Below are positions 41,928-50,159 of a DNA stretch of 64,000 nt, piece after piece. Position numbers and translations under genes: made by a program. The notes under the pieces were generated by a model. It had not been told where the DNA came from, did no database searches, and was given only the letters and a program-made list of their open reading frames with translations. The stretch's first letter is position 1, and every line of letters begins with the position of its first letter. The stretch is from the NCBI RefSeq assembly GCF_018687935.1, contig NZ_CP061308.1:53561-117560 (forward strand), read 5' to 3'. This DNA is from Polynucleobacter sp. JS-JIR-5-A7. GTDB taxonomy: Bacteria > Pseudomonadota > Gammaproteobacteria > Burkholderiales > Burkholderiaceae.

Positions 41928-42715
41928 TGACTGCAATCCTCAACCTTTTTGGTGACCTCGGATTTTTTATACGTCGTAACTTAATTAGTCTTGGACTTGC
42001 TGCACGCATGTTTGCTGCAGTCATTTGGCGCTCAGGTTTTTTATTGAAAAGACCACGCTTAGTTGTGGATCAAATTTTATTTGTTGGCAATCACTCATTT
42101 GTGATCATTGCAGTTTCTGGTTTGTTTGTTGGCTTTGTTTTAGGTCTCCAGGGTTACTACACCTTAAACCGCTACGGCTCAGAACAAGCTTTAGGTTTAT
42201 TGGTTGCTTTGTCCCTTACGCGTGAGTTGGGCCCAGTCATTACGGCCTTATTGTTTGCGGGGCGTGCCGGCACTTCTTTAACTGCAGAAATTGGGTTAAT
42301 GAAAGCCGGTGAACAGTTAAGTGCCATGGAGATGATGGCGGTAGACCCATTGGGCCGTGTGATTGCCCCGCGTCTATGGGCTGGCATTATTTCTATGCCG
42401 ATCTTGGCAACGATTTTTACGGCTGTGGGCGTGATGGGCGGTTATTTTGTTGGCGTCCCTTTAATTGGGGTCGATTCCGGGGCGTTTTGGTCACAAATGC
42501 AGGGCGGCGTAGACCTCTTTTCTGATATTGGAAATGGCTTGATTAAAAGCTTGGTATTCGGTGTGGCGGTGACTTTCATAGCCCTGTATCAAGGCTATGA
42601 GGCAAAACCAACGCCTGAAGGTGTTTCACAGGCAACCACACGTACCGTGGTGATTTCTTCTTTGTCGGTTTTAGCGTTGGATTTCTTGCTCACCGCAATG
42701 ATGTTCTCAAATTAG
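41927..42715 (+). CDS. mlaE: Mla ABC transporter permease MlaE
   Basis: Membrane permease of the Mla phospholipid system, with an N-terminal amphipathic helix and about five membrane segments. Family features: LVGNHSFVIIAVSGLFVGFVLGLQGYYTL, LTRELGPVITALLFAGRAGTSLTAEIGLMKAGEQLSAMEMMAVDP and the ending TRTVVISSLSVLALDFLLTAMMF. ATG 41927 is chosen over the adjacent TTG at 41924; it overlaps the last base of the mlaF stop. The 262 residues match E. coli (260). Confidence 0.95.
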   Translation: MTAILNLFGDLGFFIRRNLISLGLAARMFAAVIWRSGFLLKRPRLVVDQILFVGNHSFVIIAVSGLFVGFVLGLQGYYTLNRYGSEQALGLLVALSLTRELGPVITALLFAGRAGTSLTAEIGLMKAGEQLSAMEMMAVDPLGRVIAPRLWAGIISMPILATIFTAVGVMGGYFVGVPLIGVDSGAFWSQMQGGVDLFSDIGNGLIKSLVFGVAVTFIALYQGYEAKPTPEGVSQATTRTVVISSLSVLALDFLLTAMMFSN

Positions 42716-42736
42716 AAAGAATAAACTAGGGTTCTT

Positions 42737-43219
42737 ATGAGAAAAAGTGCAATTGATATCTGGGTAGGAATTTTTGTTGCCATTGGTTTGCTGGCAGCGT
42801 TATTTCTTGCATTAAAAGTTGGCAATATGAATGCTGTTTCATTTGCGCCGACATACAAAATTTCTGCGCGCTTTGACAATATCGGTGGACTCAAGCCTCG
42901 TGCGCCTGTCAAGAGTGCTGGTGTCGTAGTGGGGCGCATCGCCAATATTTCATTTGATGACAAAACCTATCAAGCAACTGTTGTGATGACGATAGAAGAC
43001 TCTTATAAGTTTCCCAAAGATTCATCGGCAAAGATTTTGACCTCAGGTCTATTGGGTGAGCAGTACATTGGGCTAGAAGCTGGCGGGTCAGATGATATGT
43101 TGACTAATGGTGAAAAGATTTCACAAACCCAATCAGCGATTGTTTTAGAAAATCTGATTAGTCAGTTCCTCTACAACAAGGCTGCTGATAGCGGTCAAGA
43201 GAAGAGCACAGCAAAATAA
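42737..43219 (+). CDS. mlaD: Mla substrate-binding protein MlaD
   Basis: Hexameric MCE-domain protein anchored in the inner membrane by one N-terminal helix (about 7-25); its ring forms the hydrophobic pore for lipids. The MCE domain covers about 38-115 (YKISARFDNIGGLKPRAPVKSAGVVVGRIANISF) with the family ILTSGLLGEQYIGLEAGG strand near 100. It is shorter than E. coli (160 against 183 residues). The stop base is shared with the mlaA start. Confidence 0.95.
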   Translation: MRKSAIDIWVGIFVAIGLLAALFLALKVGNMNAVSFAPTYKISARFDNIGGLKPRAPVKSAGVVVGRIANISFDDKTYQATVVMTIEDSYKFPKDSSAKILTSGLLGEQYIGLEAGGSDDMLTNGEKISQTQSAIVLENLISQFLYNKAADSGQEKSTAK

Positions 43220-43977
43220 TGTTGTCAGTAGTCAAGTTCATCAGCAAGCTTAGGCAATGCATTTTGCTTTGCATGGCTGCTACATTGGTGGGCTGCGCCT
43301 CTATTCCTGCGGGTGTAGAGCCTTCTCCCCATGATCCATGGGAGCCTTTCAATCGCTCTGTCTTTGAATTTAATGAAGGCCTAGATGCTTATTTATTAAA
43401 GCCGGTAGTTGCTGGTTATCGTTTTGTATTGCCTGAGTTTGTTCGCGACGGTATCTATAACTTCTTTAGTAACTACGGCGATATCTATAACATTTTCTAT
43501 AACTTATTACAGGGTAAGCCTGGTTATGCTTTCAATGATTTCATGCGTGTCGCTGTGAATACAACGATGGGTCTTGGAGGCTTTATAGATTTAGCTACTC
43601 CAGGTGGCCTTGAGAAGCATAAAGAAGACTGGGGTCAAACCTTTGGTGTATGGGGTGTGCCTGCTGGTCCTTATGTTGTTCTGCCTTTCTTTGGTCCAAG
43701 TAACGTACGCGATACCTTCGGTACAGTCGCTGATCTAGAGTCTGATTACCTATTTAAGTATGTAAAAGATGTGGGTCTACGTAATAGCATCACTGGTTTG
43801 CGTGTAGTAAATGCACGTAATACCTATTATGAAGCTGGCGATCTTTTGGATGGAGCTGCTATTGATAAGTACAGCTTCATGCGAGATGCCTATATTCAAA
43901 GGCGTCAATATCAGATTAATGAGGGGCGTGATGACGAAGAGCCTCAGATGCCGGTTTACGAAAACCCTTACCAGTAA
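43219..43977 (+). CDS. mlaA: Mla outer-membrane lipoprotein MlaA (VacJ)
   Basis: Outer-membrane lipoprotein that removes misplaced phospholipids from the outer leaflet and hands them to MlaC. Lipobox LVGC with Cys26; the DPWEPFNRSVFEFNEGLDAYLLKPVVAGYRFVLPEFVRDGIYNFFSNYGDIYN opening and QTFGVWGVPAGPYVVLPFFGPSNVRDTFG core are diagnostic. In E. coli mlaA is unlinked from mlaFEDCB; here it lies inside, between mlaD and mlaC, as in related betaproteobacteria. The acidic end (GRDDEEPQMPVYENPYQ) is usual. Confidence 0.95.
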   Translation: MLSVVKFISKLRQCILLCMAATLVGCASIPAGVEPSPHDPWEPFNRSVFEFNEGLDAYLLKPVVAGYRFVLPEFVRDGIYNFFSNYGDIYNIFYNLLQGKPGYAFNDFMRVAVNTTMGLGGFIDLATPGGLEKHKEDWGQTFGVWGVPAGPYVVLPFFGPSNVRDTFGTVADLESDYLFKYVKDVGLRNSITGLRVVNARNTYYEAGDLLDGAAIDKYSFMRDAYIQRRQYQINEGRDDEEPQMPVYENPYQ

Positions 43978-44002
43978 GCACAGCGCTCAAGGGTTGGTGT
44001 AA

Positions 44003-44020
44003 AGGGCTAAAATGAGCCCT
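44003..44020 (+). promoter_or_regulatory. Hairpin between mlaA and mlaC
   Basis: AGGGCT (44003-44008) and AGCCCT (44015-44020) form a 6-bp stem with a 6-base loop in the 77-base mlaA-mlaC gap. There is no T-run, so full termination is unlikely; it could tune downstream expression or protect mRNA ends. Confidence 0.3.
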
Positions 44021-44054
44021 CAATGAGTTCAATGTTTTAGTTAAATCTAGCGAG

Positions 44055-44705
44055 TTGGAATATATGAAAAGTTGCAATATGTTTTCCAGATGCTTAGCAA
44101 TCGGCTTGCTGTTGATTTCTGGCCCCCTCTTTGCGCAAGTGCCTGATCAGGCAACCCCTCCAGATGCCTTAATCAAGATGGTGGTGACCGATGTCATGGC
44201 TTCAGTCAAGGCTGATGCAGAAATTCAAAAAGGCAATATTCCGAAGATTGTAGATTTGGTTGAAAAGAAAATTGTTCCCTACACAGATATGCGCCGCACT
44301 ACCGAAATGGCGATGGGCCCTAACTGGAAAAAAGCGACTCCCGAGCAACAGGCGCAACTTACTTCTGAATTTAAGAATCTGCTGATCCGCACTTACTCTG
44401 GTGCACTCAGTCAATTGCGCGATCAGACTGTGCAATTTAAAGCGTTGCGTGCTGCACCAGATGACAAAGAGGTCGTTGTTAAAACTGTAGTGCTTGGTCG
44501 TGGCGATCCAGTACCTTTAGATTACCGTTTAGAAAAAACGGATAAGGGCTGGAAAGTTTACGACATGAACATCATGGGCGTTTGGTTGGTGGAAGCCTAT
44601 CGTAATCAGTTTACAAACCAGATTAGCCAAAATGGCGTTGAAGGTCTTGTGAAATTCTTGCAAGATCGTAACAAGCAGCTCACAACTGCAAAGCCAGCGA
44701 ATTAA
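44055..44705 (+). CDS. mlaC: Mla periplasmic phospholipid shuttle MlaC
   Basis: Soluble carrier between MlaA and MlaD. The signal peptide covers about 1-27, ending GPLFA with the mature protein starting at QVPDQ. The family body is seen in VEKKIVPYTDMRRTTEMAMGPNWKKATPEQQAQLTSEFKNLLIRTYSGAL and the C-terminal YDMNIMGVWLVEAYRNQFTNQISQNGVEGLVKFLQDRNKQ. The 216 residues match the family (211). It stands 16 bases before the STAS gene mlaB. Confidence 0.95.
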   Translation: MEYMKSCNMFSRCLAIGLLLISGPLFAQVPDQATPPDALIKMVVTDVMASVKADAEIQKGNIPKIVDLVEKKIVPYTDMRRTTEMAMGPNWKKATPEQQAQLTSEFKNLLIRTYSGALSQLRDQTVQFKALRAAPDDKEVVVKTVVLGRGDPVPLDYRLEKTDKGWKVYDMNIMGVWLVEAYRNQFTNQISQNGVEGLVKFLQDRNKQLTTAKPAN

Positions 44706-44721
44706 TTTAAGCCCCCAAACT

Positions 44722-44979
44722 ATGCCCTTTCTTTTGCCTCAGACGGTTACACAAGAAAATGCTCTGCAGTTGCAAAAAGAGGGCTTATTAAATAGTGCAA
44801 CGTTGACAAACGTTGATTGCTCAGCCCTAACAGATTTTGATTCAACGGTTTTGACAGTCTTATTGGCATGGCAAAAAAAGTTACAAGCTGATGGACAGTC
44901 TTTAATAGTTGAGCGTCCTCCTGAAAAGCTCAAAGTATTAGCCAATGTCTATGGTGTCTCTGCATTGCTAGGTTTGTAG
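44722..44979 (+). CDS. mlaB: STAS-domain protein MlaB
   Basis: Small cytoplasmic partner of MlaF that stabilises the ABC complex. At 85 residues it is a single STAS domain; the VDCSALTDFDSTVLTVLLAWQKKLQADGQSLIVERPPEKLKVLANVYGVSALL segment contains the conserved Asp-Ser pair of the family. It ends the Mla set and is followed after four bases by an ABC-2 exporter ATPase. Confidence 0.88.
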   Translation: MPFLLPQTVTQENALQLQKEGLLNSATLTNVDCSALTDFDSTVLTVLLAWQKKLQADGQSLIVERPPEKLKVLANVYGVSALLGL

Positions 44980-44983
44980 CAGC

Positions 44984-45736
44984 ATGCATTCAGCGATCTC
45001 GATTCAACATATTTCAAAGCAATACGGTGCCCTTCAAGCGCTAGATGATGTTTCTTTGGAAATTGAGCCTGGAGAGTTTTTTGGACTGCTCGGACCCAAT
45101 GGTGCTGGTAAGACCACGCTGATTTCGATTCTTGCTGGTCTGGTAAGGGCTGATGAAGGGCATGCTGCCATCTTGGGGGCAGATGTTCAGAGTTCATTTC
45201 GTGAAGCGCGTCGCATGCTCGGCGTTGTGCCACAAGAATTAGTCTTTGACCCATTCTTTACTGTTCGCGAGACTTTGCGTTTTCAGTCAGGCTATTTTGG
45301 TATCCGCAACAACGATGCCTGGATCGATGAAATCATGGCAAATTTAGATCTCACAGGAAAAGCCGATAGCAATATGCGTGCTTTGTCTGGTGGTATGAAA
45401 CGTCGCGTATTGGTTGCCCAAGCCTTGGTCCATCGACCACCCGTCATTATTTTGGATGAGCCTACTGCTGGCGTTGATGTCGAGCTACGTCAATCCTTGT
45501 GGCAATTTATTAGCAGACTCAATCAGGATGGTCACACGATTGTATTAACCACCCATTACTTGGAAGAAGCCGAGGCTTTGTGTCAGCGTATTGCGATGCT
45601 CAAGCAGGGCAAGATTGTTGCTTTAGATACAACTGCAAATTTACTTACCCGCTATGGTTCAGTGAAAAAAGATGGTGAAGGTAAAACTGATCTTGAAGAT
45701 GTATTTGTCAACATCATGTCAGGAGGCGCATTGTGA
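44984..45736 (+). CDS. ABC-2 type exporter ATPase (YadG-like)
   Basis: ATP-binding subunit of an ABC-2 exporter; substrate unknown. Walker A is GPNGAGKTT near 37-45, the signature is LSGGMKRRVLVAQALV, Walker B is VIILDEPTAGVD and the switch His is in LTTHYLEE. It is of the NatA/CcmA/YadG class with 250 residues. It starts four bases after mlaB, and its stop overlaps the GTG of the permease gene. The setting between mla genes and ibaG-murA hints at an envelope substrate, which is inference. Confidence 0.9.
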   Translation: MHSAISIQHISKQYGALQALDDVSLEIEPGEFFGLLGPNGAGKTTLISILAGLVRADEGHAAILGADVQSSFREARRMLGVVPQELVFDPFFTVRETLRFQSGYFGIRNNDAWIDEIMANLDLTGKADSNMRALSGGMKRRVLVAQALVHRPPVIILDEPTAGVDVELRQSLWQFISRLNQDGHTIVLTTHYLEEAEALCQRIAMLKQGKIVALDTTANLLTRYGSVKKDGEGKTDLEDVFVNIMSGGAL

Positions 45737-46533
45737 GTAAAGCCCTAAATCAGGCTCTCAATAAGCCCGCCCTCGAATATGGCAGCGGTTTTCCGACTTT
45801 GTTCTTTAAAGAGGTGAAGCGTTTCTATAAGGTGGCTTTTCAGACAGTGGCTGCGCCAGTCTTAACCGCAGTTCTCTATCTCATGATTTTTGGCCATGTA
45901 TTAGAGGGTAGGGAAGTCTATGGACGCTTGAATTACACCGCTTTCTTAATTCCAGGTTTGGTCATGATGAGCGTATTGCAAAATGCTTTTGCAAATACTT
46001 CTTCATCCCTGATTCAATCAAAGGTTACCGGCAACTTGGTATTTGTATTGCTTGCCCCTTTGAGTCACTTTGAATTTTATGCAGCGTATATTTTGGCTGC
46101 TGTATTTCGTGGAATTGTTGTTGGCTTAGGTGTATTTTTAATTACCCTCTGGTTTGGATTGCCCTCCTTAGAACATCCGCTATGGATTTTGGCGTTCGCC
46201 TTTCTAGGTGCTGCCATTCTTGGTAGCTTAGGCTTGATAGCAGGTATTTGGGCAGATAAATACGATCAACTAGCTGCTTTTCAAAACTTTATCATCATGC
46301 CTGCCACAATGTTATCGGGGGTTTTCTATTCGATTCATTCTCTGCCTCCCGCTTGGCAGGTTGTATCCCATTTCAATCCATTCTTTTATATGATTGATGG
46401 TTTTCGCTTTGGATTCTTTGGCGTCTCTGATGTTTCTCCATGGAGTAGCTTAGCCATCGTTCTGTGTTTCTTTGCGGTAGTTTCAGCCGTTGCTTTGCGC
46501 TTATTGCAAAAGGGTTATAAGCTGCGCCATTAA
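45733..46533 (+). CDS. ABC-2 type exporter permease (YadH-like)
   Basis: Membrane subunit partnering the preceding ATPase. It has 266 residues, about six membrane segments and a C-terminal NPFFYMIDGFRFGFFGVSD motif typical of YadH and NodJ-type permeases. It begins at GTG 45733, overlapping the ATPase stop, with a perfect AGGAGG (45721-45726) six bases ahead. Together the pair could export a lipid or saccharide; nothing in the sequence names the cargo. Confidence 0.9.
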   Translation: MSKALNQALNKPALEYGSGFPTLFFKEVKRFYKVAFQTVAAPVLTAVLYLMIFGHVLEGREVYGRLNYTAFLIPGLVMMSVLQNAFANTSSSLIQSKVTGNLVFVLLAPLSHFEFYAAYILAAVFRGIVVGLGVFLITLWFGLPSLEHPLWILAFAFLGAAILGSLGLIAGIWADKYDQLAAFQNFIIMPATMLSGVFYSIHSLPPAWQVVSHFNPFFYMIDGFRFGFFGVSDVSPWSSLAIVLCFFAVVSAVALRLLQKGYKLRH

Positions 46534-46567
46534 TGATTTGCACTATATCGATTTTGAGGAGAGAAGC

Positions 46568-46816
46568 ATGTTTCCAACCCCCGAGCAGATTGAGGGCTAT
46601 ATCAAACAAGGCATTAACTGTACCCACGTTCAGGTTGAGGGTGACGGCCAACATTTTTTTGCAACGATTGTTAGTCCTGAGTTTGAAGGTAAGCGTCTCG
46701 TACAGCGTCATCAATTAGTTTATGGTGCGATGGGCGATCGTATGAAAGCTGAAGTACATGCTTTATCAATGAAGGTATTTACACCAGAAGAGTTTGCTCA
46801 GAATTCAGCTGCCTAG
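46568..46816 (+). CDS. ibaG: BolA-family protein IbaG
   Basis: Small BolA-like protein; family members pair with monothiol glutaredoxins around a 2Fe-2S cluster. The ATG at 46568 behind GAGGAGAGAAGC gives MFPTPEQIEGYIKQGINCTHVQVEGDGQHFF and 82 residues. The core SPEFEGKRLVQRHQLVYGAMGDRMKAEVHALSMKVFTPEEF is complete, with the conserved His. It lies directly before murA, as in E. coli, where ibaG sits between mlaB and murA. Confidence 0.92.
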   Translation: MFPTPEQIEGYIKQGINCTHVQVEGDGQHFFATIVSPEFEGKRLVQRHQLVYGAMGDRMKAEVHALSMKVFTPEEFAQNSAA

Positions 46817-46879
46817 TAGAAAACCCAGAACAGCAACAAGATTTAAATCACATATACAAGTTTTTACTGGAAGCGTTTC

Positions 46880-48154
46880 ATGGATAAATTACGAATGGTG
46901 GGCGGGACCCCCCTCAAGGGTGAGGTCAAGATCGCTGGTGCTAAAAATGCCGCTTTACCCATTTTGTGTGCTTGCCTATTAACCGATGAACCGGTGGTCT
47001 TGCGTAATGTGCCAGATCTTCAAGATGTTCGTACCATGCTTAAACTCTTGCAAGAGATTGGTGTGCTGGTGAGCTTTCCTGATGCAGAAAATCGTAACCA
47101 TGTGGTATTGAATGCTGCAGCCATCAAGAGCTCAGAAGCTACCTATGAGATGGTAAAAACCATGCGCGCTTCTATCTTGGTGCTAGGCCCGCTTCTTACC
47201 AGAATGCATAGCGCCAAGGTTTCTTTGCCGGGCGGTTGTGCAATTGGTGCCCGCCCTGTGGATCAGCATATCAAAGGCTTAAAGGCCATGGGCGCAAGCA
47301 TCAAAATTAAGAGTGGTTACATTCAGGCTGAAACAAATCCGTCAACTGATCGCCTAAAAGGCGCTTCAATTTTGACAGACATGATTACTGTCACTGGTAC
47401 AGAAAATTTATTGATGGCGGCAACTTTAGCTTCAGGTACAACCATTTTAGAAAATGCTGCACGCGAACCAGAGGTTGGTGATTTAGCTGAACTATTAGTG
47501 AAGATGGGCGCGAAGATTTCAGGAATTGGTAGTGATCGTTTAGTGATTGAGGGTGTCGAGAAATTACACGGCGCTGAACACTCTGTGATTCCGGATAGGA
47601 TTGAAGCTGGCACCTTCCTTTGTGCAGTCGCTGCCGCTGGTGGCGAGGTACTAGTCAAGCACTGTCGTCCCGATACGCTCGATGCAGTGATGGTGAAATT
47701 GAAAGAGGCTGGCTTACAAATGGAGGTGGGTCCTGATTGGGTCAAAGCTTCCATGCGGGCTCGTCCAAAAGCAGTGAGTTTCCGTACTTCTGAGTACCCC
47801 GCATTTCCAACGGATATGCAGGCGCAACTGATGGCGGTCAATGCAGTAGCTAGTGGCAGTTCAACTATTACCGAGACTATTTTTGAGAACCGCTTTATGC
47901 ATGTTCAGGAACTCAATCGTCTAGGCGCTGATATTGCAATTGAAGGCAACACCGCGATTGCTCGGGGTGTAGAAAAGCTTTCTGGTGCCATTGTCATGGC
48001 GACTGACCTGCGCGCCTCTGCCAGCCTAGTGATTGCGGGGCTTGCAGCCCAAGGCGAAACCCAGGTTGACCGAATTTACCATTTAGATCGTGGATATGAC
48101 CGTATGGAGCAAAAGTTGACCCTCTTGGGCGCTAACATTGAACGCGTGAAGTAA
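46880..48154 (+). CDS. murA: UDP-N-acetylglucosamine 1-carboxyvinyltransferase
   Basis: First committed step of peptidoglycan synthesis: adds enolpyruvate from PEP to UDP-GlcNAc. The catalytic, fosfomycin-targeted Cys is Cys120 (SLPGGCAIGARPVD). KIAGAKNAALPIL with the conserved Lys and Asn, and TDMQAQLMA, are seen. The 424 residues match the family (419). Start ATG 46880 gives MDKLRMVGGTPLKGEVKIAGAK. A small 6-bp inverted repeat (48154-48159, 48168-48173) follows before hisG. Confidence 0.97.
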   Translation: MDKLRMVGGTPLKGEVKIAGAKNAALPILCACLLTDEPVVLRNVPDLQDVRTMLKLLQEIGVLVSFPDAENRNHVVLNAAAIKSSEATYEMVKTMRASILVLGPLLTRMHSAKVSLPGGCAIGARPVDQHIKGLKAMGASIKIKSGYIQAETNPSTDRLKGASILTDMITVTGTENLLMAATLASGTTILENAAREPEVGDLAELLVKMGAKISGIGSDRLVIEGVEKLHGAEHSVIPDRIEAGTFLCAVAAAGGEVLVKHCRPDTLDAVMVKLKEAGLQMEVGPDWVKASMRARPKAVSFRTSEYPAFPTDMQAQLMAVNAVASGSSTITETIFENRFMHVQELNRLGADIAIEGNTAIARGVEKLSGAIVMATDLRASASLVIAGLAAQGETQVDRIYHLDRGYDRMEQKLTLLGANIERVK

Positions 48155-48185
48155 CTCAGCGGCATAACTGAGTGATAATTAAGTC

Positions 48186-48812
48186 ATGAAATTGACTTTA
48201 GCCCTCTCTAAAGGGCGTATCTTCGAAGAGACTGCTGAGATCCTGTCTAAGGTTGGCATTGTGCCAAAAGAGGATCCTGAGAAGTCTCGCAAACTCATTA
48301 TTGAGACATCTAACCCTGATGTGCGTTTGATTATTGTGCGTGCTTCAGATGTGCCGACTTACGTGCAATTTGGTGGCGCTGATTTTGGTGTCGCAGGTTT
48401 AGATGTCTTGATGGAAAAAGGTACAGATGGTTTATACGTGCCTTTTGATTTAAATATTGCCAAGTGCCGTATGTCAGTCGCAGTTCGTGAAGGCTTTGAC
48501 TACGCAGCAGCAGTAAAGCAAGGCTCTCGTTTAAAAGTGGCAACGAAGTATGTCAATTGCGCGCGTGATCACTTTGCTAATAAAGGTGTTCATATTGATA
48601 CGATTCATCTTTACGGCTCGATGGAGCTTGCTCCCTTGGTAGGCTTGGCTGATGCTATTGTGGACTTAGTCTCGACAGGCAATACGCTTAAAGCCAACGG
48701 CCTGGTTGAAGTTGAGTCAATTGCTGATATCAGTGCACGTTTAGTGGTGAATCAAGCTTCGTACAAACGTAAGCGCACTCAGTTACAACCTATTTTTGAT
48801 TTGTTGAAATAA
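48186..48812 (+). CDS. hisG: ATP phosphoribosyltransferase, short form
   Basis: First step of histidine synthesis, joining ATP and PRPP. At 208 residues it is the short HisG form, which lacks the C-terminal regulatory domain and needs the HisZ subunit; hisZ is not in this window and in related genomes lies near purA. LTLALSKGRIFEETAEIL, the PTYVQFGGADFGVAGLDVLMEK region and DLVSTGNTLKANGLVEVESIADISARLVVN are diagnostic. It heads the his series, 31 bases after murA. Confidence 0.96.
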   Translation: MKLTLALSKGRIFEETAEILSKVGIVPKEDPEKSRKLIIETSNPDVRLIIVRASDVPTYVQFGGADFGVAGLDVLMEKGTDGLYVPFDLNIAKCRMSVAVREGFDYAAAVKQGSRLKVATKYVNCARDHFANKGVHIDTIHLYGSMELAPLVGLADAIVDLVSTGNTLKANGLVEVESIADISARLVVNQASYKRKRTQLQPIFDLLK

Positions 48813-48828
48813 GTTAAAAACACATTCA

Positions 48829-50151
48829 ATGTCTTCACAGGTCAAGGTTAAGCGCCTCAATAGCAAAGATGCGGGTTTCAAAGAAACACTGCTCTCTAGT
48901 CTTTCTTTGCCCATGGCTGATGACGAGGCAATTGATGCTGCTGTTGTCAAAATCTTATCAGTTGTTAAAGAGCAGGGCGATGAAGCAGTTCTCAGTTTTA
49001 CTAAGCAATTTGATCGCTTAAATGTTTCTCATGTTTCGGAATTAGAAATTCCTCGTAAAGATTTGGAGCAAGCCTACAACTCCTTACCTGCTGAGCAAAA
49101 GAATGCTCTGGACATTGCTGCTAAACGAGTGCGTGCGTATCACGAGAAACAAAAGATTGAAGCAGGCTGCCACTCTTGGGAATATGAAGAAGCTGATGGC
49201 ACCCGTCTTGGTCAGAAAGTAACGGCCTTAGATCGTGTTGGTATTTATGTACCTGGTGGCAAAGCCGCGTATCCATCATCTGTTTTAATGAATGCGATTC
49301 CTGCAAAAGTAGCTGGTGTTACTGAAGTCATCATGGTGGTGCCAACTCCTGATGGCGCGCGCAACCCTTTAGTGTTGGCTGCAGCTTATTTGGCTGACGT
49401 AGATCGCGTCTTCACCATTGGCGGTGCTCAAGCAGTTGGTGCTTTAGCCTTTGGTACAAAGAGTATTCCATCCGTAGACAAGATTGTTGGTCCAGGCAAC
49501 GCCTATGTTGCTGCTGCTAAGCGCAGAGTATTTGGTACGGTTGGCATCGATATGATTGCTGGGCCTTCAGAGATTTTGGTTTTATGCGATGGCTCTAGTA
49601 ATCCCAATTGGGTTGCAATGGATTTGTTTTCTCAAGCAGAGCATGATGAGCAAGCGCAATCCATTTTGCTATGCCCTGATGCAGCATTTATTGAGCAAGT
49701 GCAGACAAGCATTAATAAATTACTTCCTGAGATGCCAAGAGCAAAAGTTATTGAGACTTCTTTAGCCAATCGCGCTCTTCTGATTCAGGTTAAAGATATG
49801 AATGAGGCTTGCGATATTGCCAATGAAATCGCTGCTGAGCACTTAGAGATTTGTGCTGTAGATCCGCGTAAGTGGGCCGAACAGATTCGTCATGCTGGCG
49901 CCATCTTCATGGGTAATTACACTAGCGAGTCGCTTGGCGATTACTGTGCTGGTCCTAACCATGTCTTGCCTACTGCGCGCACTGCCCGCTTCTCGTCACC
50001 ATTGGGTGTGTATGACTTCATTAAGCGCTCAAGCATGATTGAAGTTAGCGAGGCTGGCGCACAAACCTTGGGTGCTGTAGCTAGCACCCTGGCCCACGGC
50101 GAGGGCTTGCAAGCTCACGCACGTGCGGCTGAGATGCGTCTGAAGAAATAA
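48829..50151 (+). CDS. hisD: Histidinol dehydrogenase
   Basis: Final two oxidations, histidinol to histidine, with NAD and zinc. Motifs: VGIYVPGGKAAYPSSVLMNAIPAKVAGV, KIVGPGNAYVAAAKR, DMIAGPSEILVL and the zinc-related AEHDEQAQS; the base residues lie in AAEHLEI. The 440 residues match the family (434). It follows hisG by 16 bases, but the next gene, hisC, is on the opposite strand only eight bases beyond its stop, so the hisGD transcript meets it head-on. Confidence 0.97.
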   Translation: MSSQVKVKRLNSKDAGFKETLLSSLSLPMADDEAIDAAVVKILSVVKEQGDEAVLSFTKQFDRLNVSHVSELEIPRKDLEQAYNSLPAEQKNALDIAAKRVRAYHEKQKIEAGCHSWEYEEADGTRLGQKVTALDRVGIYVPGGKAAYPSSVLMNAIPAKVAGVTEVIMVVPTPDGARNPLVLAAAYLADVDRVFTIGGAQAVGALAFGTKSIPSVDKIVGPGNAYVAAAKRRVFGTVGIDMIAGPSEILVLCDGSSNPNWVAMDLFSQAEHDEQAQSILLCPDAAFIEQVQTSINKLLPEMPRAKVIETSLANRALLIQVKDMNEACDIANEIAAEHLEICAVDPRKWAEQIRHAGAIFMGNYTSESLGDYCAGPNHVLPTARTARFSSPLGVYDFIKRSSMIEVSEAGAQTLGAVASTLAHGEGLQAHARAAEMRLKK

Positions 50152-50159
50152 TAACGAAG

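Noticed and set aside
47323..47841. 172-codon minus-strand frame inside murA
   Set aside because: Fully inside a conserved gene, composition typical of a reverse frame, no recognisable domain.
48154..48173. ACTCAG/CTGAGT inverted repeat between murA and hisG considered as a terminator
   Set aside because: Only six pairs, overlaps the murA stop, and has no T-run; termination here is not supported.
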